Below are positions 15,383 to 23,995 of a DNA stretch of 64,000 bases, in pieces (positions within the stretch are counted from its first letter, which is position 1; the number at the start of each line of letters is the position of its first letter). The notes below the pieces were generated by a model, which was given only the letters and a program-made list of their open reading frames with translations, was not told the DNA's origin and did not search any database. The DNA comes from an uncultured Pseudoteredinibacter sp. (GTDB taxonomy: Bacteria; Pseudomonadota; Gammaproteobacteria; Pseudomonadales; Cellvibrionaceae), in assembly GCF_947500695.1 (NCBI RefSeq), contig NZ_CANMSS010000010.1:118895-182894 (forward strand), read 5' to 3'. Position numbers and translations under genes: made by a program.

Positions 15383-16645
15383 CTAGGCAGAATCAGAATC
15401 GTTCTGGTGGACGTGGTAGCTGGCCTGCACAGAAGACTTTGCTCGGTACATGGCTTGGTCTGCCTTGCTGATTAATGTCTTGGGGTTGCCAGCATTGAAA
15501 ACTTTACTGCTGGCTACGCCTAGGCTCCACAGCATGGGGTGTTCGCCATTGTAGGACCGACTGCTATCAATTAGCCTTTTGGCAACTTTCTCGGCACCTT
15601 TGAGATTGGTGTTGCTGAGTACGATGACAAACTCATCACCGCCTATTCTTGCTGCGAAATCAACTCCTTGGCGTAATGTGTTGCGGATCAAGGAGGCCGC
15701 GCCAATTAGCTGCATATCACCACTGGCATGACCATATTTGTCGTTGAGGGATTTGAAATTATCAAGGTCGCAATAAATAACCGAGATATCTTGGCGGTGG
15801 CGTTGATGTTCGCCCCAGCTGTGTTGCAGGGCCTCTTCAAACCCGCGCCTGTTCAATAAACCAGTTAAAGGATCACTATTAGCAATTTTAAGGAAATCCT
15901 GTGTGCTACTTTGCAGCTGCTTCTTAGATTGTCTATAGCTCCAAACCAACATAAATATAGAGCTGGCTGCAATTAAAAATATACTCAGTTTGGCTATATT
16001 TTCCAGCTTGCTTAGTGATGGAGTGTTTACCATAGCGTGGTGTATCGAGAGACCTCCACGTATATCGCCGACTTTCCAATCGGTTTTAGGGCTGTCTGGC
16101 AAGCTATTGTGGCACCCAATACAGCCTTCTTGCATCACCAGTGGTTCAACATAGTCAAAGCTTAGTTTGTTACTTTGATGAGAACTTTTAAATACAGCTT
16201 CAATTTCCTTGCCAGCGGCTTTTTGTTCTCGAAACTTTTGTAAGGCGAGTTTTTCAAAATCTGATTTCGCGCCGCCATCTTTAATTCGGTTGGGGAAGGG
16301 GTGCTCGCTAAACATGCGAACGCGTATATTGGGCTGCTGTTGGCTAACCATTTCAGCAACTTCGATGGTGAAGGTTGCCGGATTTGGCAGCGCTAGTTTT
16401 TTGCCATGATAATCCGCCCCAATATAAATATCATTTTGTTTGCTCAGGGGCTTCGCCACGTTTTTATTGTAGTGAATTCGGGCGGCATTCATTGTCATTG
16501 CCATAGCGCGGGCTGATTGCAAGGCAGTGCTTTCAACGGCTTCTAAGGCTGAATTATGTAAACCCACCAATGAGGCAATGATAATTGCTGAAAGTGCGAT
16601 GCTGTACCAAAGTAGGCGAGCACGAATCGAGATACCACGTAACAC
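15383..16645 (-). CDS. diguanylate cyclase with periplasmic heme-c-type (DUF3365/Tll0287-like) sensor
   Basis: 420 residues from a GTG that shares one base with the upstream stop codon (TAGTG), so translation is coupled. Membrane segments at about 13-30 and 219-236 flank a periplasmic domain that carries a single c-type heme motif CIGCH (175-179). This is the DUF3365/Tll0287-like type of sensor, where heme c is thought to sense redox state or gas. The C-terminal GGDEF domain has an intact active site (R-I-GGDEF at 335-339) and substrate-binding DLDNFKSLND. The product-inhibition site is not canonical: the RxxD position reads QGVD. It should make cyclic-di-GMP in response to a periplasmic redox or ligand signal. 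Its partner upstream is a probable phosphodiesterase. Confidence 0.88.
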   Translation of the reverse strand: MLRGISIRARLLWYSIALSAIIIASLVGLHNSALEAVESTALQSARAMAMTMNAARIHYNKNVAKPLSKQNDIYIGADYHGKKLALPNPATFTIEVAEMVSQQQPNIRVRMFSEHPFPNRIKDGGAKSDFEKLALQKFREQKAAGKEIEAVFKSSHQSNKLSFDYVEPLVMQEGCIGCHNSLPDSPKTDWKVGDIRGGLSIHHAMVNTPSLSKLENIAKLSIFLIAASSIFMLVWSYRQSKKQLQSSTQDFLKIANSDPLTGLLNRRGFEEALQHSWGEHQRHRQDISVIYCDLDNFKSLNDKYGHASGDMQLIGAASLIRNTLRQGVDFAARIGGDEFVIVLSNTNLKGAEKVAKRLIDSSRSYNGEHPMLWSLGVASSKVFNAGNPKTLISKADQAMYRAKSSVQASYHVHQNDSDSA

Positions 16646-18816
16646 TAAATACCTATCTTGGGGTTCTTCGATAAAAAACTAAAGAACAAATCTGCTTCCA
16701 TGGGCCTGTGAAAGTAAAACCCCTGTGCTTTATCACAACCTAATTTTTGCAAAATATCAGCCTGCTCCTTGGTTTCTACACCCTCGGCTATTGTTGTTAA
16801 GGAAAACGTTTTGGCAATATTGATAATAGACTCGACTAAGGCGAGGCTGGACTCATCATGCTCTATATCGGCTACAAATGATCGATCGATTTTTAAAGCA
16901 GAGAATGGATAACGATTAATGTAAGATAAACTAGAGAAGCCTGTGCCAAAGTCATCGATAGAAAGCGCAAAACCGGCTTGGTTAAGCTTTTTTAACTCTC
17001 GTAGTGCATGCTCAGGTTCATTGATCATCAAGTTTTCAGTGATTTCAATTTGTATATCTTGTGCGTTTAGCTGATTCCTTTGTAGAACCTCTAGCCATTT
17101 TTTGCAGATATCATTGCGATCTAAAATCTCGGCTGGTGAGCGATTTACTGAAAGGCATAAATGCTCATAGCCCAGTTCTTGTCGTACTCGACATAAAAAT
17201 TCACTGGCATCCTTAAACATCTTATCGCCAAGATCACGTATCAGTCCGGTATGCTCGCAAACCTCAACGAATTCTTGTGGGTTGATGCGGCTCTGCTCAT
17301 CGCCTTGCCACCTTGCCAAAGCTTCAAAGGCCATTACTTTTCGGCTATCTAGGCACACGATAGCTTGATAGACAGGGTAAATACGTTGATTGATGCCGTC
17401 TTCGCTTAAGCGTTTATATATGCTTTGAAAACGTTCGCTAGATTGCTTTATCTGCTGATCAAAAAAAACTTGGGTGTTGCGGCCGTTTGATTTCGCCCTT
17501 TGCAGGGCCAGCGCTGAATTGCTTTGTAAGGTATTGCTGCGGTCGCCGTCTTCTGGAAATAGGCTGGCGCCCGAGCTAAAAGTTATATTGCCGTTAAAGC
17601 CAGGAGCTGAAAATTCTTCGCGAACGAATTCTCTGAATTCTTTGATTAAATCTGCAATTTCAATTTGGTTTTTGTTCTGAACGAACAAGCTGATTTCATC
17701 TGCACCCGATTTGCAAATCAGCTCTTCTACTTCGAAATGATTTTTTAGTGCGAAGGCGAAGCTCTTAGCTACATCGTCGGCGACTTGATGGCCAAAGAAC
17801 TGATTGATCGACTTGAAGTTGTCAATATCAAAATGAATATAGGCGCCGCATTGACCTGTTCTTCCTAGCTGCTCAAGTACAGGCTCTAATTCTCTTAGAA
17901 AGGTTTGGCGTCGTAATAGGCCGGTCTGCTCATCGTGAGTCGAGCGGTATCGCAATTGTGCTTTGCTGCGCTGCTCCTCGGTGATGTCTCGGTAGAACTT
18001 TACAAAAAAACTTGCTGTATCTTTATCGTTCTCGTAAATCCCAATAATATTGGTTTCAAGCTGCTTTAGTTCGCCACTTGCGCTTTTTATCTCTTCGATA
18101 ATGGGCGGGAGTTCAAGCATATCGGTATTGAGATGCTGCCCTATTACTTGAGATTGGTTTAGGCCAAATAGTGTTTCAAATGCGGGGTTAACTGAGCGAA
18201 TTTTCTGCTGCTGGTCTGCGATTAAAATACCATCATGGGCGCATTGAAGTATGCTGCTCGATAAATTAATCTCACGATTTCGCTGCTCCAACTCCAGCAA
18301 TTGCTCGGTCAGCGCCAATTGGTGCAAATGTCGCTCTACTTCAGCGGTTACCCGAACCGAGAAAAGGTCGAAGACATCGTGAGCCCAATCTGGGTTTGGG
18401 ATTTCGGATTCATACAGTGCACTAACCAGGCCAATTTTTTGCCCTAGACTATCGAGTAAGACCTTGCCGATGTAAGAGTGTACTTGCATGTCGACGAGAT
18501 GGTGATCATGCGGAAAACACTGCTGAACATTTAAGTTGTAGGCGCAGCTACCATGGCTTGCGAGCTGCTGACAGGGAGTGTTTTCAAGTGGGTAGTTTAT
18601 AGTTTTGGCTTGCTGACCATTCTCATAGCCGGCAATGACACTGGCGTTCTCTAAAGCACTGTCTAGAGTGACCACGTATACATATTGGGCCTTTATTAGG
18701 CCAGCAAGTTTCTGTGAAAGCTGATTTAAAAAATCGGCTCCAGTAAACTGACTGATTTCTGAGATAACCCTGACATATTCAGGGTTTAAACCACTTCTAT
18801 TCATACTTATATTCAT
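16645..18816 (-). CDS. GAF-PAS-GGDEF-EAL protein, probable cyclic-di-GMP phosphodiesterase
   Basis: 723 residues, soluble. Domains in order are GAF (about 15-165), PAS (about 190-290), GGDEF (about 300-465) and EAL (about 480-718). The GGDEF motif is degenerate (SGADE), so cyclase activity is unlikely. The EAL domain keeps the catalytic set: FEALARW, the E-N-L of ITENL, DDFGTGFSSLSY, KIDRSFV and IAEGVET. It should hydrolyse cyclic-di-GMP under control of the GAF/PAS signals, with the dead GGDEF possibly sensing GTP. The heme-sensor cyclase starts on its last base, so synthesis and breakdown enzymes are made in fixed ratio. Two in-frame ATGs (18816 and 18804) are possible starts. Confidence 0.88.
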   Translation of the reverse strand: MNISMNRSGLNPEYVRVISEISQFTGADFLNQLSQKLAGLIKAQYVYVVTLDSALENASVIAGYENGQQAKTINYPLENTPCQQLASHGSCAYNLNVQQCFPHDHHLVDMQVHSYIGKVLLDSLGQKIGLVSALYESEIPNPDWAHDVFDLFSVRVTAEVERHLHQLALTEQLLELEQRNREINLSSSILQCAHDGILIADQQQKIRSVNPAFETLFGLNQSQVIGQHLNTDMLELPPIIEEIKSASGELKQLETNIIGIYENDKDTASFFVKFYRDITEEQRSKAQLRYRSTHDEQTGLLRRQTFLRELEPVLEQLGRTGQCGAYIHFDIDNFKSINQFFGHQVADDVAKSFAFALKNHFEVEELICKSGADEISLFVQNKNQIEIADLIKEFREFVREEFSAPGFNGNITFSSGASLFPEDGDRSNTLQSNSALALQRAKSNGRNTQVFFDQQIKQSSERFQSIYKRLSEDGINQRIYPVYQAIVCLDSRKVMAFEALARWQGDEQSRINPQEFVEVCEHTGLIRDLGDKMFKDASEFLCRVRQELGYEHLCLSVNRSPAEILDRNDICKKWLEVLQRNQLNAQDIQIEITENLMINEPEHALRELKKLNQAGFALSIDDFGTGFSSLSYINRYPFSALKIDRSFVADIEHDESSLALVESIINIAKTFSLTTIAEGVETKEQADILQKLGCDKAQGFYFHRPMEADLFFSFLSKNPKIGI

Positions 18817-18945
18817 ACTTAGCTACGATCAAATACCGGCTAATCATGTGAAAGCACTGATGTGAAGAAAGTATGTATGATGATTTAGATACTGTCTAAT
18901 TAGTTATAGTTAATATTTCTTTTAACCATATCAAAGCTGATGTTT

Positions 18946-19830
18946 TTATTGGTGGCGGCTGCGGCGGTATTGGCTGGGTGATAGGCCAATCTGTTTTTTA
19001 AACAGACGCGAAAAATAGTAGGCATCCTCATAGCCGAGACTGGCAGATATCCGCTTAACGGACTGATCGGAGCTATCGAGTAGGCGACAGGCATGCTGCA
19101 TCTTTAGAGCAATAAAATACTGCATGGGCGATTGCCCGGTTAATTCTTTAAACACTTTGCTGAAGTGGAATTTGCTACGGCGCATATGCTTTGCTAGCTC
19201 ATCAAGGCTAAAGTTACTGTGCAGGTGCTGTTGCATAAAGGCCTCAACTTTCTCCATATTGATGGCTTTTTTGCTGTCTAATTTTGACTGGCGAGCGAGT
19301 AGGGCCAATAGGCTTATCAGTTGCTGGGTTTGGTGGCAGCCATGAATAAAAGCTGTGCGGCTGGTGGCGGTATAGCGCACATCAAAGAGCGACTCAAACG
19401 CCGCCAGCACTTGAGGCTTGGTGCCTATGTCATGAATCGAGCCACTTTGGGCTGGGCTCAGTAGCCCCATTAATTGATCGGCTAGCTCGCCGTCGAAATG
19501 CAGCCAATATACCGACCAAGGCATCTGTTCATCGACCCAGTAGCGATGAGCTTGTCCCTTGGGGAGGGCTATTAATTGTCCTCGGGTGATGCTCTGTGTA
19601 GGCCCCGTCCCCAGCTGGAGGTAACCTTTGCCGGCGGTGCAATAGAGCAGCAACTGATTATCATGATCTTGGCGTTCCATATAGTGCCCGAGAGCACTTG
19701 GGTAATAACCCATTGCTACCGGGTAGGCGCCTTTGGTTAGCGGGTTGATCATCAGCCATTCAAACAACACGTGGGGAGTTAGAAAACGTGTAGCTTGAGG
19801 CTGCAGGGGCCAGTCTGAGGTAATTGGCAT
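18946..19830 (-). CDS. AraC-family regulator, probable activator of the valine operon (MmsR-like)
   Basis: 294 residues. The N-terminal half is a cupin-type ligand-binding domain (about residues 40-155, with RGQLIALPKGQAHRYW). The C-terminal about 100 residues hold two helix-turn-helix motifs (SLDELAKHMRRSKFHFSKVFKE and VKRISASLGYEDAYYFSRLFKK, ending GLSPSQYR). It is divergent from mmsA with 126 bases between start codons. This matches Pseudomonas, where AraC-type MmsR activates mmsAB during growth on valine. The inducer here is inferred to be a valine catabolite such as 3-hydroxyisobutyrate. Confidence 0.88.
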   Translation of the reverse strand: MPITSDWPLQPQATRFLTPHVLFEWLMINPLTKGAYPVAMGYYPSALGHYMERQDHDNQLLLYCTAGKGYLQLGTGPTQSITRGQLIALPKGQAHRYWVDEQMPWSVYWLHFDGELADQLMGLLSPAQSGSIHDIGTKPQVLAAFESLFDVRYTATSRTAFIHGCHQTQQLISLLALLARQSKLDSKKAINMEKVEAFMQQHLHSNFSLDELAKHMRRSKFHFSKVFKELTGQSPMQYFIALKMQHACRLLDSSDQSVKRISASLGYEDAYYFSRLFKKQIGLSPSQYRRSRHQ

Positions 19831-19956
19831 AGAATTTTGTCTTACTTAAATAACAGCAATATAGTCCATCATAAAGCCAATATAATCAATCGAATTGGGT
19901 CTTATAGCTATGTTTAACTAGACTCAATAACGCAATATCTAACCATCGAGGTGATT

Positions 19957-21462
19957 ATGAGCTTTAAATTCCCTTCCCAAGTACCTCTTTTTATTGAGGG
20001 TGAGTGGCAGCAAAGCCAATCTAAGCAGTTGATTCCGGTAACAAATCCGGCCACTCAAGAGGTGCTTACCCAAGTACCTTGTGCCACGGAAGATGAGATG
20101 GCTCGCGCCATTGCTTCGGCGGCTGAGACTTTTAAATCCTGGAAAGACACGGCAGTGCCCGTGCGTGCTCGCATTATGTTGAAGTACCAGCAGCTACTTA
20201 AAGAGCACCACGATGAGTTGGCTGAAATCCTATGCCAAGAAACCGGTAAGACTTTTGAAGATGCTAAGGGCGATGTGTTCCGTGGCATTGAGGTAGTTGA
20301 GCACGCTTGTAATATTGCCAGCTTGACGATGGGAGAGACGGTTGAAAACGTAGCGCGCACCATTGATTGCTTTTCGGTAACTCAGCCGATTGGTGTGTTT
20401 GCGGGTGTTACGCCATTTAACTTCCCCGCTATGATTCCTTTGTGGATGTTCCCTCTGGCAATCGCCTGCGGCAACACTTTTATTTTGAAACCCTCTGAGC
20501 AAGATCCGCTAACGCCGACTCGTTTGGTTGAGTTGTTCGAAGAAGCTGGCGCTCCTAAGGGTGTGTTGCAGGTTGTTCACGGTGGTAAAGAGCAGGTAGA
20601 TACGCTGCTAACTCACCCTGAAATTCAGGGCATTTCTTTTGTGGGCTCAACCGCTGTAGGTGAGCACATTTACCGTACCGGTACTCATCATTTGAAGCGT
20701 GTTCAATGTATGGTAGGCGCTAAGAATCATATGGTTGTGATGCCAGATGCTAATAAGCAGCAGGTTATTAATAATCTTGTTGGGTCCGGTTTTGGTGCGG
20801 CGGGTCAGCGTTGTATGGCTATCTCTGTTGTGGTTGCCGTGGGTAAGAGCAATGAGTGGGTTGAGGAGCTGAAAGCTGAAGCTCAGAAAATTCGCCCGGG
20901 TGCTTGGAATGATCCAGAAGCTGCCTATGGTCCGCAAATTAATCCGCAAGCACGCGATCGTGTTTTAAGTTTTATCGAGAAGGGTAAGCAAGAAGGCGCC
21001 AACTGCATTTTGGATGGCTCTGATTGTACGGTAGAAGGTTACCCGGACGGTAATTGGGTTGGTCCTACCATTTTTACCAATGTAACGACGGATATGGAGA
21101 TTTATAAGAATGAAATCTTCGGTCCGGTTTTGTGTGTAATTAATGTCGATACTTTGGATGAGGCGATCGAGCTAATTAATAACAATCCAAATGGTAATGG
21201 TACGTCTATCTTTACGGGCAGTGGTGGCGCTGCGCGTAAATATAAGCACGAGATTTTGGTTGGCCAGGTAGGTGTTAACGTTCCTGTTCCTGTGCCGCTG
21301 CCTTTCTTCTCTTTCACTGGCTGGCGCGGTTCCTTTATGGGTGATCAGCATGCTTATGGTAAGCAGGCGGTACGTTTCTATACGGAAACTAAGACGATTA
21401 CTGAGCGTTGGTTTGATGATTCAGAGGAAGCTGCTTTGAATATGACGATTACTATGAAGTAA
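19957..21462 (+). CDS. mmsA: methylmalonate-semialdehyde dehydrogenase (CoA-acylating)
   Basis: 501 residues from the ATG at 19957, which has GAGGTGAT directly upstream; a GTG two codons earlier overlaps that ribosome site. The protein has the aldehyde dehydrogenase fold with the NAD-site motif FVGSTAVGE and the catalytic cysteine in GAAGQRCMA. The PFNFPAMIPLWM stretch and the C-terminal TVTTRW-like TKTITERWF ending are typical of MmsA. It converts methylmalonate semialdehyde plus CoA and NAD+ to propionyl-CoA, CO2 and NADH in valine degradation. It is first in the operon, read divergently from the AraC-type regulator. A TATAAT hexamer at 19881-19886 may be its -10 element, though no good -35 precedes it. 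Confidence 0.95.
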   Translation: MSFKFPSQVPLFIEGEWQQSQSKQLIPVTNPATQEVLTQVPCATEDEMARAIASAAETFKSWKDTAVPVRARIMLKYQQLLKEHHDELAEILCQETGKTFEDAKGDVFRGIEVVEHACNIASLTMGETVENVARTIDCFSVTQPIGVFAGVTPFNFPAMIPLWMFPLAIACGNTFILKPSEQDPLTPTRLVELFEEAGAPKGVLQVVHGGKEQVDTLLTHPEIQGISFVGSTAVGEHIYRTGTHHLKRVQCMVGAKNHMVVMPDANKQQVINNLVGSGFGAAGQRCMAISVVVAVGKSNEWVEELKAEAQKIRPGAWNDPEAAYGPQINPQARDRVLSFIEKGKQEGANCILDGSDCTVEGYPDGNWVGPTIFTNVTTDMEIYKNEIFGPVLCVINVDTLDEAIELINNNPNGNGTSIFTGSGGAARKYKHEILVGQVGVNVPVPVPLPFFSFTGWRGSFMGDQHAYGKQAVRFYTETKTITERWFDDSEEAALNMTITMK

Positions 21463-21490
21463 TTGTTGGGCAATTTGAGTTGGGTGGTAG

Positions 21491-21603
21491 GAGTTTTGCG
21501 GTGTTGATTAGCACCCGCAACTCGCCGTAAACCCATCCCTGGGGGCTCGCCTTCGGGGTCCCTCCCGAAGACGGTTGCGGGTGCTAATCAACACCGCAAA
21601 CTC
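21491..21603. repeat. long composite inverted repeat A in the valine operon
   Basis: Arms 21491-21521 and 21574-21603 are reverse complements over 30 bases with a single extra T. Inside is a second hairpin (CTTCGGG 21551-21557 with CCCGAAG 21564-21570) next to a core ACCCATCCCTGGGGGCTC (21531-21548). The same core in opposite orientation sits in the loop of repeat B 120 bases away. It lies between mmsA and the acyl-CoA dehydrogenase gene. The form suggests a REP/MITE-like mobile element or an mRNA-stabilising structure. Confidence 0.8.
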
Positions 21604-21663
21604 TAGAAACTAATTGCAGTCTGAGAGCTTTTTGTAGCTTCAATGATTGCACATTGTAGTTTG

Positions 21664-21767
21664 TCTAGAGGAGCGTTGGTGGAATTAGGCATCTTCAGCA
21701 TGGAAGCTGAAGGTGAGCCCCCAGGGATGGGTTCACGGCGACCTAATTCCACCAACGCTCTTCTAGA
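21664..21767. repeat. long composite inverted repeat B in the valine operon
   Basis: Arms 21664-21689 and 21742-21767 are reverse complements over 26 bases with one mismatch. The loop holds a hairpin (CTTCAGC 21693-21699 with GCTGAAG 21706-21712) and GAGCCCCCAGGGATGGGT (21715-21732), the reverse complement of the core in repeat A. The outer arms are unrelated to those of A, so A and B are two members of a family with a shared core and private arms. Together A and B fill the 358-base gap between mmsA and the next gene. Confidence 0.8.
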
Positions 21768-21820
21768 TAAACGGCCGATAGCCACTTGCTAGTATTGAAA
21801 AATCCACCAAGAGAAAAGCT

Positions 21821-22987
21821 ATGGATTTTAATTTAAACGAAGATCAACTGGCTTACCAAGAAGCTGCAAGAGCATTTGCGGAAGGTGAGTTAATGCCGAA
21901 TGCGGCCGAGTGGGATGAAGAAAAGACATTCCCACTAGAGACTATCGCCAAAGCGGGTGAAATGGGTTTTTGCGCCATGTATAGTCCCGAAGAAGTCGGT
22001 GGCATGAACATGAAGCGAACGGATGCAGCAATTGTGCTGGAAGAACTGGCCAGAGGTTGCACGGCGACGGCGGCATTTATATCAATCCACAACATGGCCT
22101 TGTGGATGATAGCCAACTGGGGTACTGAGCAGGCAAAAGCGGAATTTTGTCCGACATTAGTGACCGGTGAGCACCTCGTAAGCTATTGCCTAACAGAGCC
22201 TAATGCAGGAAGTGATGCTGCCTCATTGCGTACCAGCGCGAAAAAAGATGGCAGCGATTACATAATTAATGGCGGCAAGATGTTTATTTCTGGCGCCGGC
22301 AGCACCAAAGCCTTGGTAGTAATGGCGCGTACAGGTAGCCAGGATGATGGTGCAAAGGGTATCAGCGCTTTTGTAATTCCTGCGGATGCTAAAGGTGTGA
22401 GCTACGGAAAGAATGAGCCCAAAATGGGCTGGAATGCTCAGCCTACCCGTGCCATCAGTTTTGAAAATGTTAGAATCCCTGGTCATTACCTACTTGGCAA
22501 AGAAGGTGAAGGTTTTAAGTTTGCTATGATGGGGCTCGATGGTGGACGTATTAATATAGCTACGACCGCAGTAGGTACGGCTCAGGCAGCGCTAGAAGCA
22601 AGTCAGCGCTATATGCATGAGCGTAGCCAGTTTGGAAAGCCCTTGGCAAATTTCCAAGCCCTGCAATTTAAGTTGGCCGATATGGCAACTGAGTTGGTGG
22701 CGGCAAGACAAATGGTTCGATTGGCTGGCTTTAAGCTAGATAATAATCATCCCGATAAAACCACCTACTGTGCGATGGCTAAACAATTTGCCACAGATGT
22801 TAGTTTTAAAGTGTGTAATGAAGCCATGCAAATTCATGGTGGCTATGGATATTTACGCGAGTATCCCATCGAACGTTATGTTCGTGATACCCGTGTGCAT
22901 CAAATTCTTGAAGGTACAAACGAAGTTATGCGTATGCTGGTTTCTCGCCGCATTCTGCAGGACGGAGCAACGGAGTCGATACGATGA
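21821..22987 (+). CDS. acyl-CoA dehydrogenase, probable isobutyryl-CoA dehydrogenase
   Basis: 388 residues, the normal length for a short-chain acyl-CoA dehydrogenase. Family motifs are CLTEPNAGSDAAS (flavin and substrate region), the QIHGGYGYLREYPIERYVRD stretch and the C-terminal HQILEGTNEVMRMLVSR, whose glutamate is in the position of the catalytic base. It is an FAD enzyme passing electrons to ETF. In the context of mmsA, enoyl-CoA hydratase, 3-hydroxyisobutyryl-CoA hydrolase and mmsB it should oxidise isobutyryl-CoA to methacrylyl-CoA. Its stop overlaps the next start by four bases (ATGA). Confidence 0.92.
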   Translation: MDFNLNEDQLAYQEAARAFAEGELMPNAAEWDEEKTFPLETIAKAGEMGFCAMYSPEEVGGMNMKRTDAAIVLEELARGCTATAAFISIHNMALWMIANWGTEQAKAEFCPTLVTGEHLVSYCLTEPNAGSDAASLRTSAKKDGSDYIINGGKMFISGAGSTKALVVMARTGSQDDGAKGISAFVIPADAKGVSYGKNEPKMGWNAQPTRAISFENVRIPGHYLLGKEGEGFKFAMMGLDGGRINIATTAVGTAQAALEASQRYMHERSQFGKPLANFQALQFKLADMATELVAARQMVRLAGFKLDNNHPDKTTYCAMAKQFATDVSFKVCNEAMQIHGGYGYLREYPIERYVRDTRVHQILEGTNEVMRMLVSRRILQDGATESIR

Positions 22988-23766
22988 GTGAAACAGGTTT
23001 ATTAAAATACGAAACGCGTGGTCATACTTGCATTATCACCATGAACAATCCTCCGGCCAACACTTGGACGCCAGAAAGTCTACGTGAGCTAAAGGCTAAG
23101 GTTGAAGAATTAAATGCAGATAAAGATAACTATGCTCTAGTTATTGCCAGCGAAAGCGAAAAATTTTTCTCGGCTGGTGCCGATTTAAATCGCTTTAATC
23201 ATGATGACAAAGGTCAGGCCTTTGAATTTATTGGCGCCTTTGGTGAAGCATTTGAAGCATTAGCGGATTATCAAGGTGTTTCGATTGCAGCGATTACAGG
23301 CTTTGCCATGGGTGGTGGTCTGGAGACAGCTTTGGCCTGTGACATCCGTGTTTGTGAGGAGCAAGCTCAGCTGGCCTTGCCAGAAGCGGCCGTAGGTTTG
23401 TTGCCTGGTGGTTTAGGTACGCAGCACTTGCCTTGGTTGGTTGGCGAAGCTTGGGCGAAGCGAATGATTCTTTTGGGTGAGCGTGTTAAGGCTGAAAAAG
23501 CTGAGCAGATTGGCTTGGTTCAGGAAGTAGTAGCAACTGGCTCTGCGCTTGATAAAGCCGTAGAGCTGGCGGAGAAGGTTGCTAAGCAATCGCCAACTTC
23601 CGTGCGAGTTTGTAAAGAGCTCATTATGGCGGCTCGTAGCCAAACCATGAATTCTGCGCGAGCTTTAGAGCGTGAGACCTTTGTGAAGTTGTGGGATACA
23701 CAAGATCAGAAAGAAGGTGTTGCGGCTTTTATTGAGAAGCGGGCTCCCGATTGGAAAAACGCCTAA
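22984..23766 (+). CDS. enoyl-CoA hydratase, probable methacrylyl-CoA hydratase
   Basis: 260 residues of the crotonase fold. The oxyanion-hole segments are SAGADLNRF and GFAMGGGLETALACDIR, followed by ALPEAAVGLLPGGLGTQ with the usual active-site glutamates. It adds water to methacrylyl-CoA to give 3-hydroxyisobutyryl-CoA in the valine route; this substrate follows from context, since the fold alone does not fix it. It is translationally coupled to the acyl-CoA dehydrogenase. Its stop codon lies at the outer edge of inverted repeat C, so the mRNA 3' of this gene can fold back strongly before the hydrolase gene. Confidence 0.9.
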   Translation: MSETGLLKYETRGHTCIITMNNPPANTWTPESLRELKAKVEELNADKDNYALVIASESEKFFSAGADLNRFNHDDKGQAFEFIGAFGEAFEALADYQGVSIAAITGFAMGGGLETALACDIRVCEEQAQLALPEAAVGLLPGGLGTQHLPWLVGEAWAKRMILLGERVKAEKAEQIGLVQEVVATGSALDKAVELAEKVAKQSPTSVRVCKELIMAARSQTMNSARALERETFVKLWDTQDQKEGVAAFIEKRAPDWKNA

Positions 23767-23907
23767 AAATGGATTTATGGGCGCACTTTAGGCCCGATGG
23801 CGGCGTCAGCGCTGTGCTCGTTCAGTTGCGTACTTCGTGTGCGCGCCTTCTCTGTGCGCAGTGCTTCCTTGCTCTCGGGCCTAAATTACACCCCTAAATC
23901 CATTTTT
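23765..23907. repeat. long imperfect inverted repeat C in the valine operon
   Basis: Arms 23765-23797 and 23875-23907 pair over 33 positions with about five mismatches. The outer ends (AAAAATGGATTTA) and inner ends (TTTAGGCCCGA) are the best preserved. The 77-base loop is GC-rich with its own partial hairpin around GCGTACTTCGTGTGCGC. It shares no core with repeats A and B, so it is a different element type. It fills most of the gap between the enoyl-CoA hydratase and 3-hydroxyisobutyryl-CoA hydrolase genes. Confidence 0.78.
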
Positions 23908-23995
23908 CCCCACGGTAAAAATTTCATTCTTTTGGTCTGGCTGGTCCGTGCTGACGGGCGAATGGAAATAGATCTGAATTTAAATCTGAGAAGCG

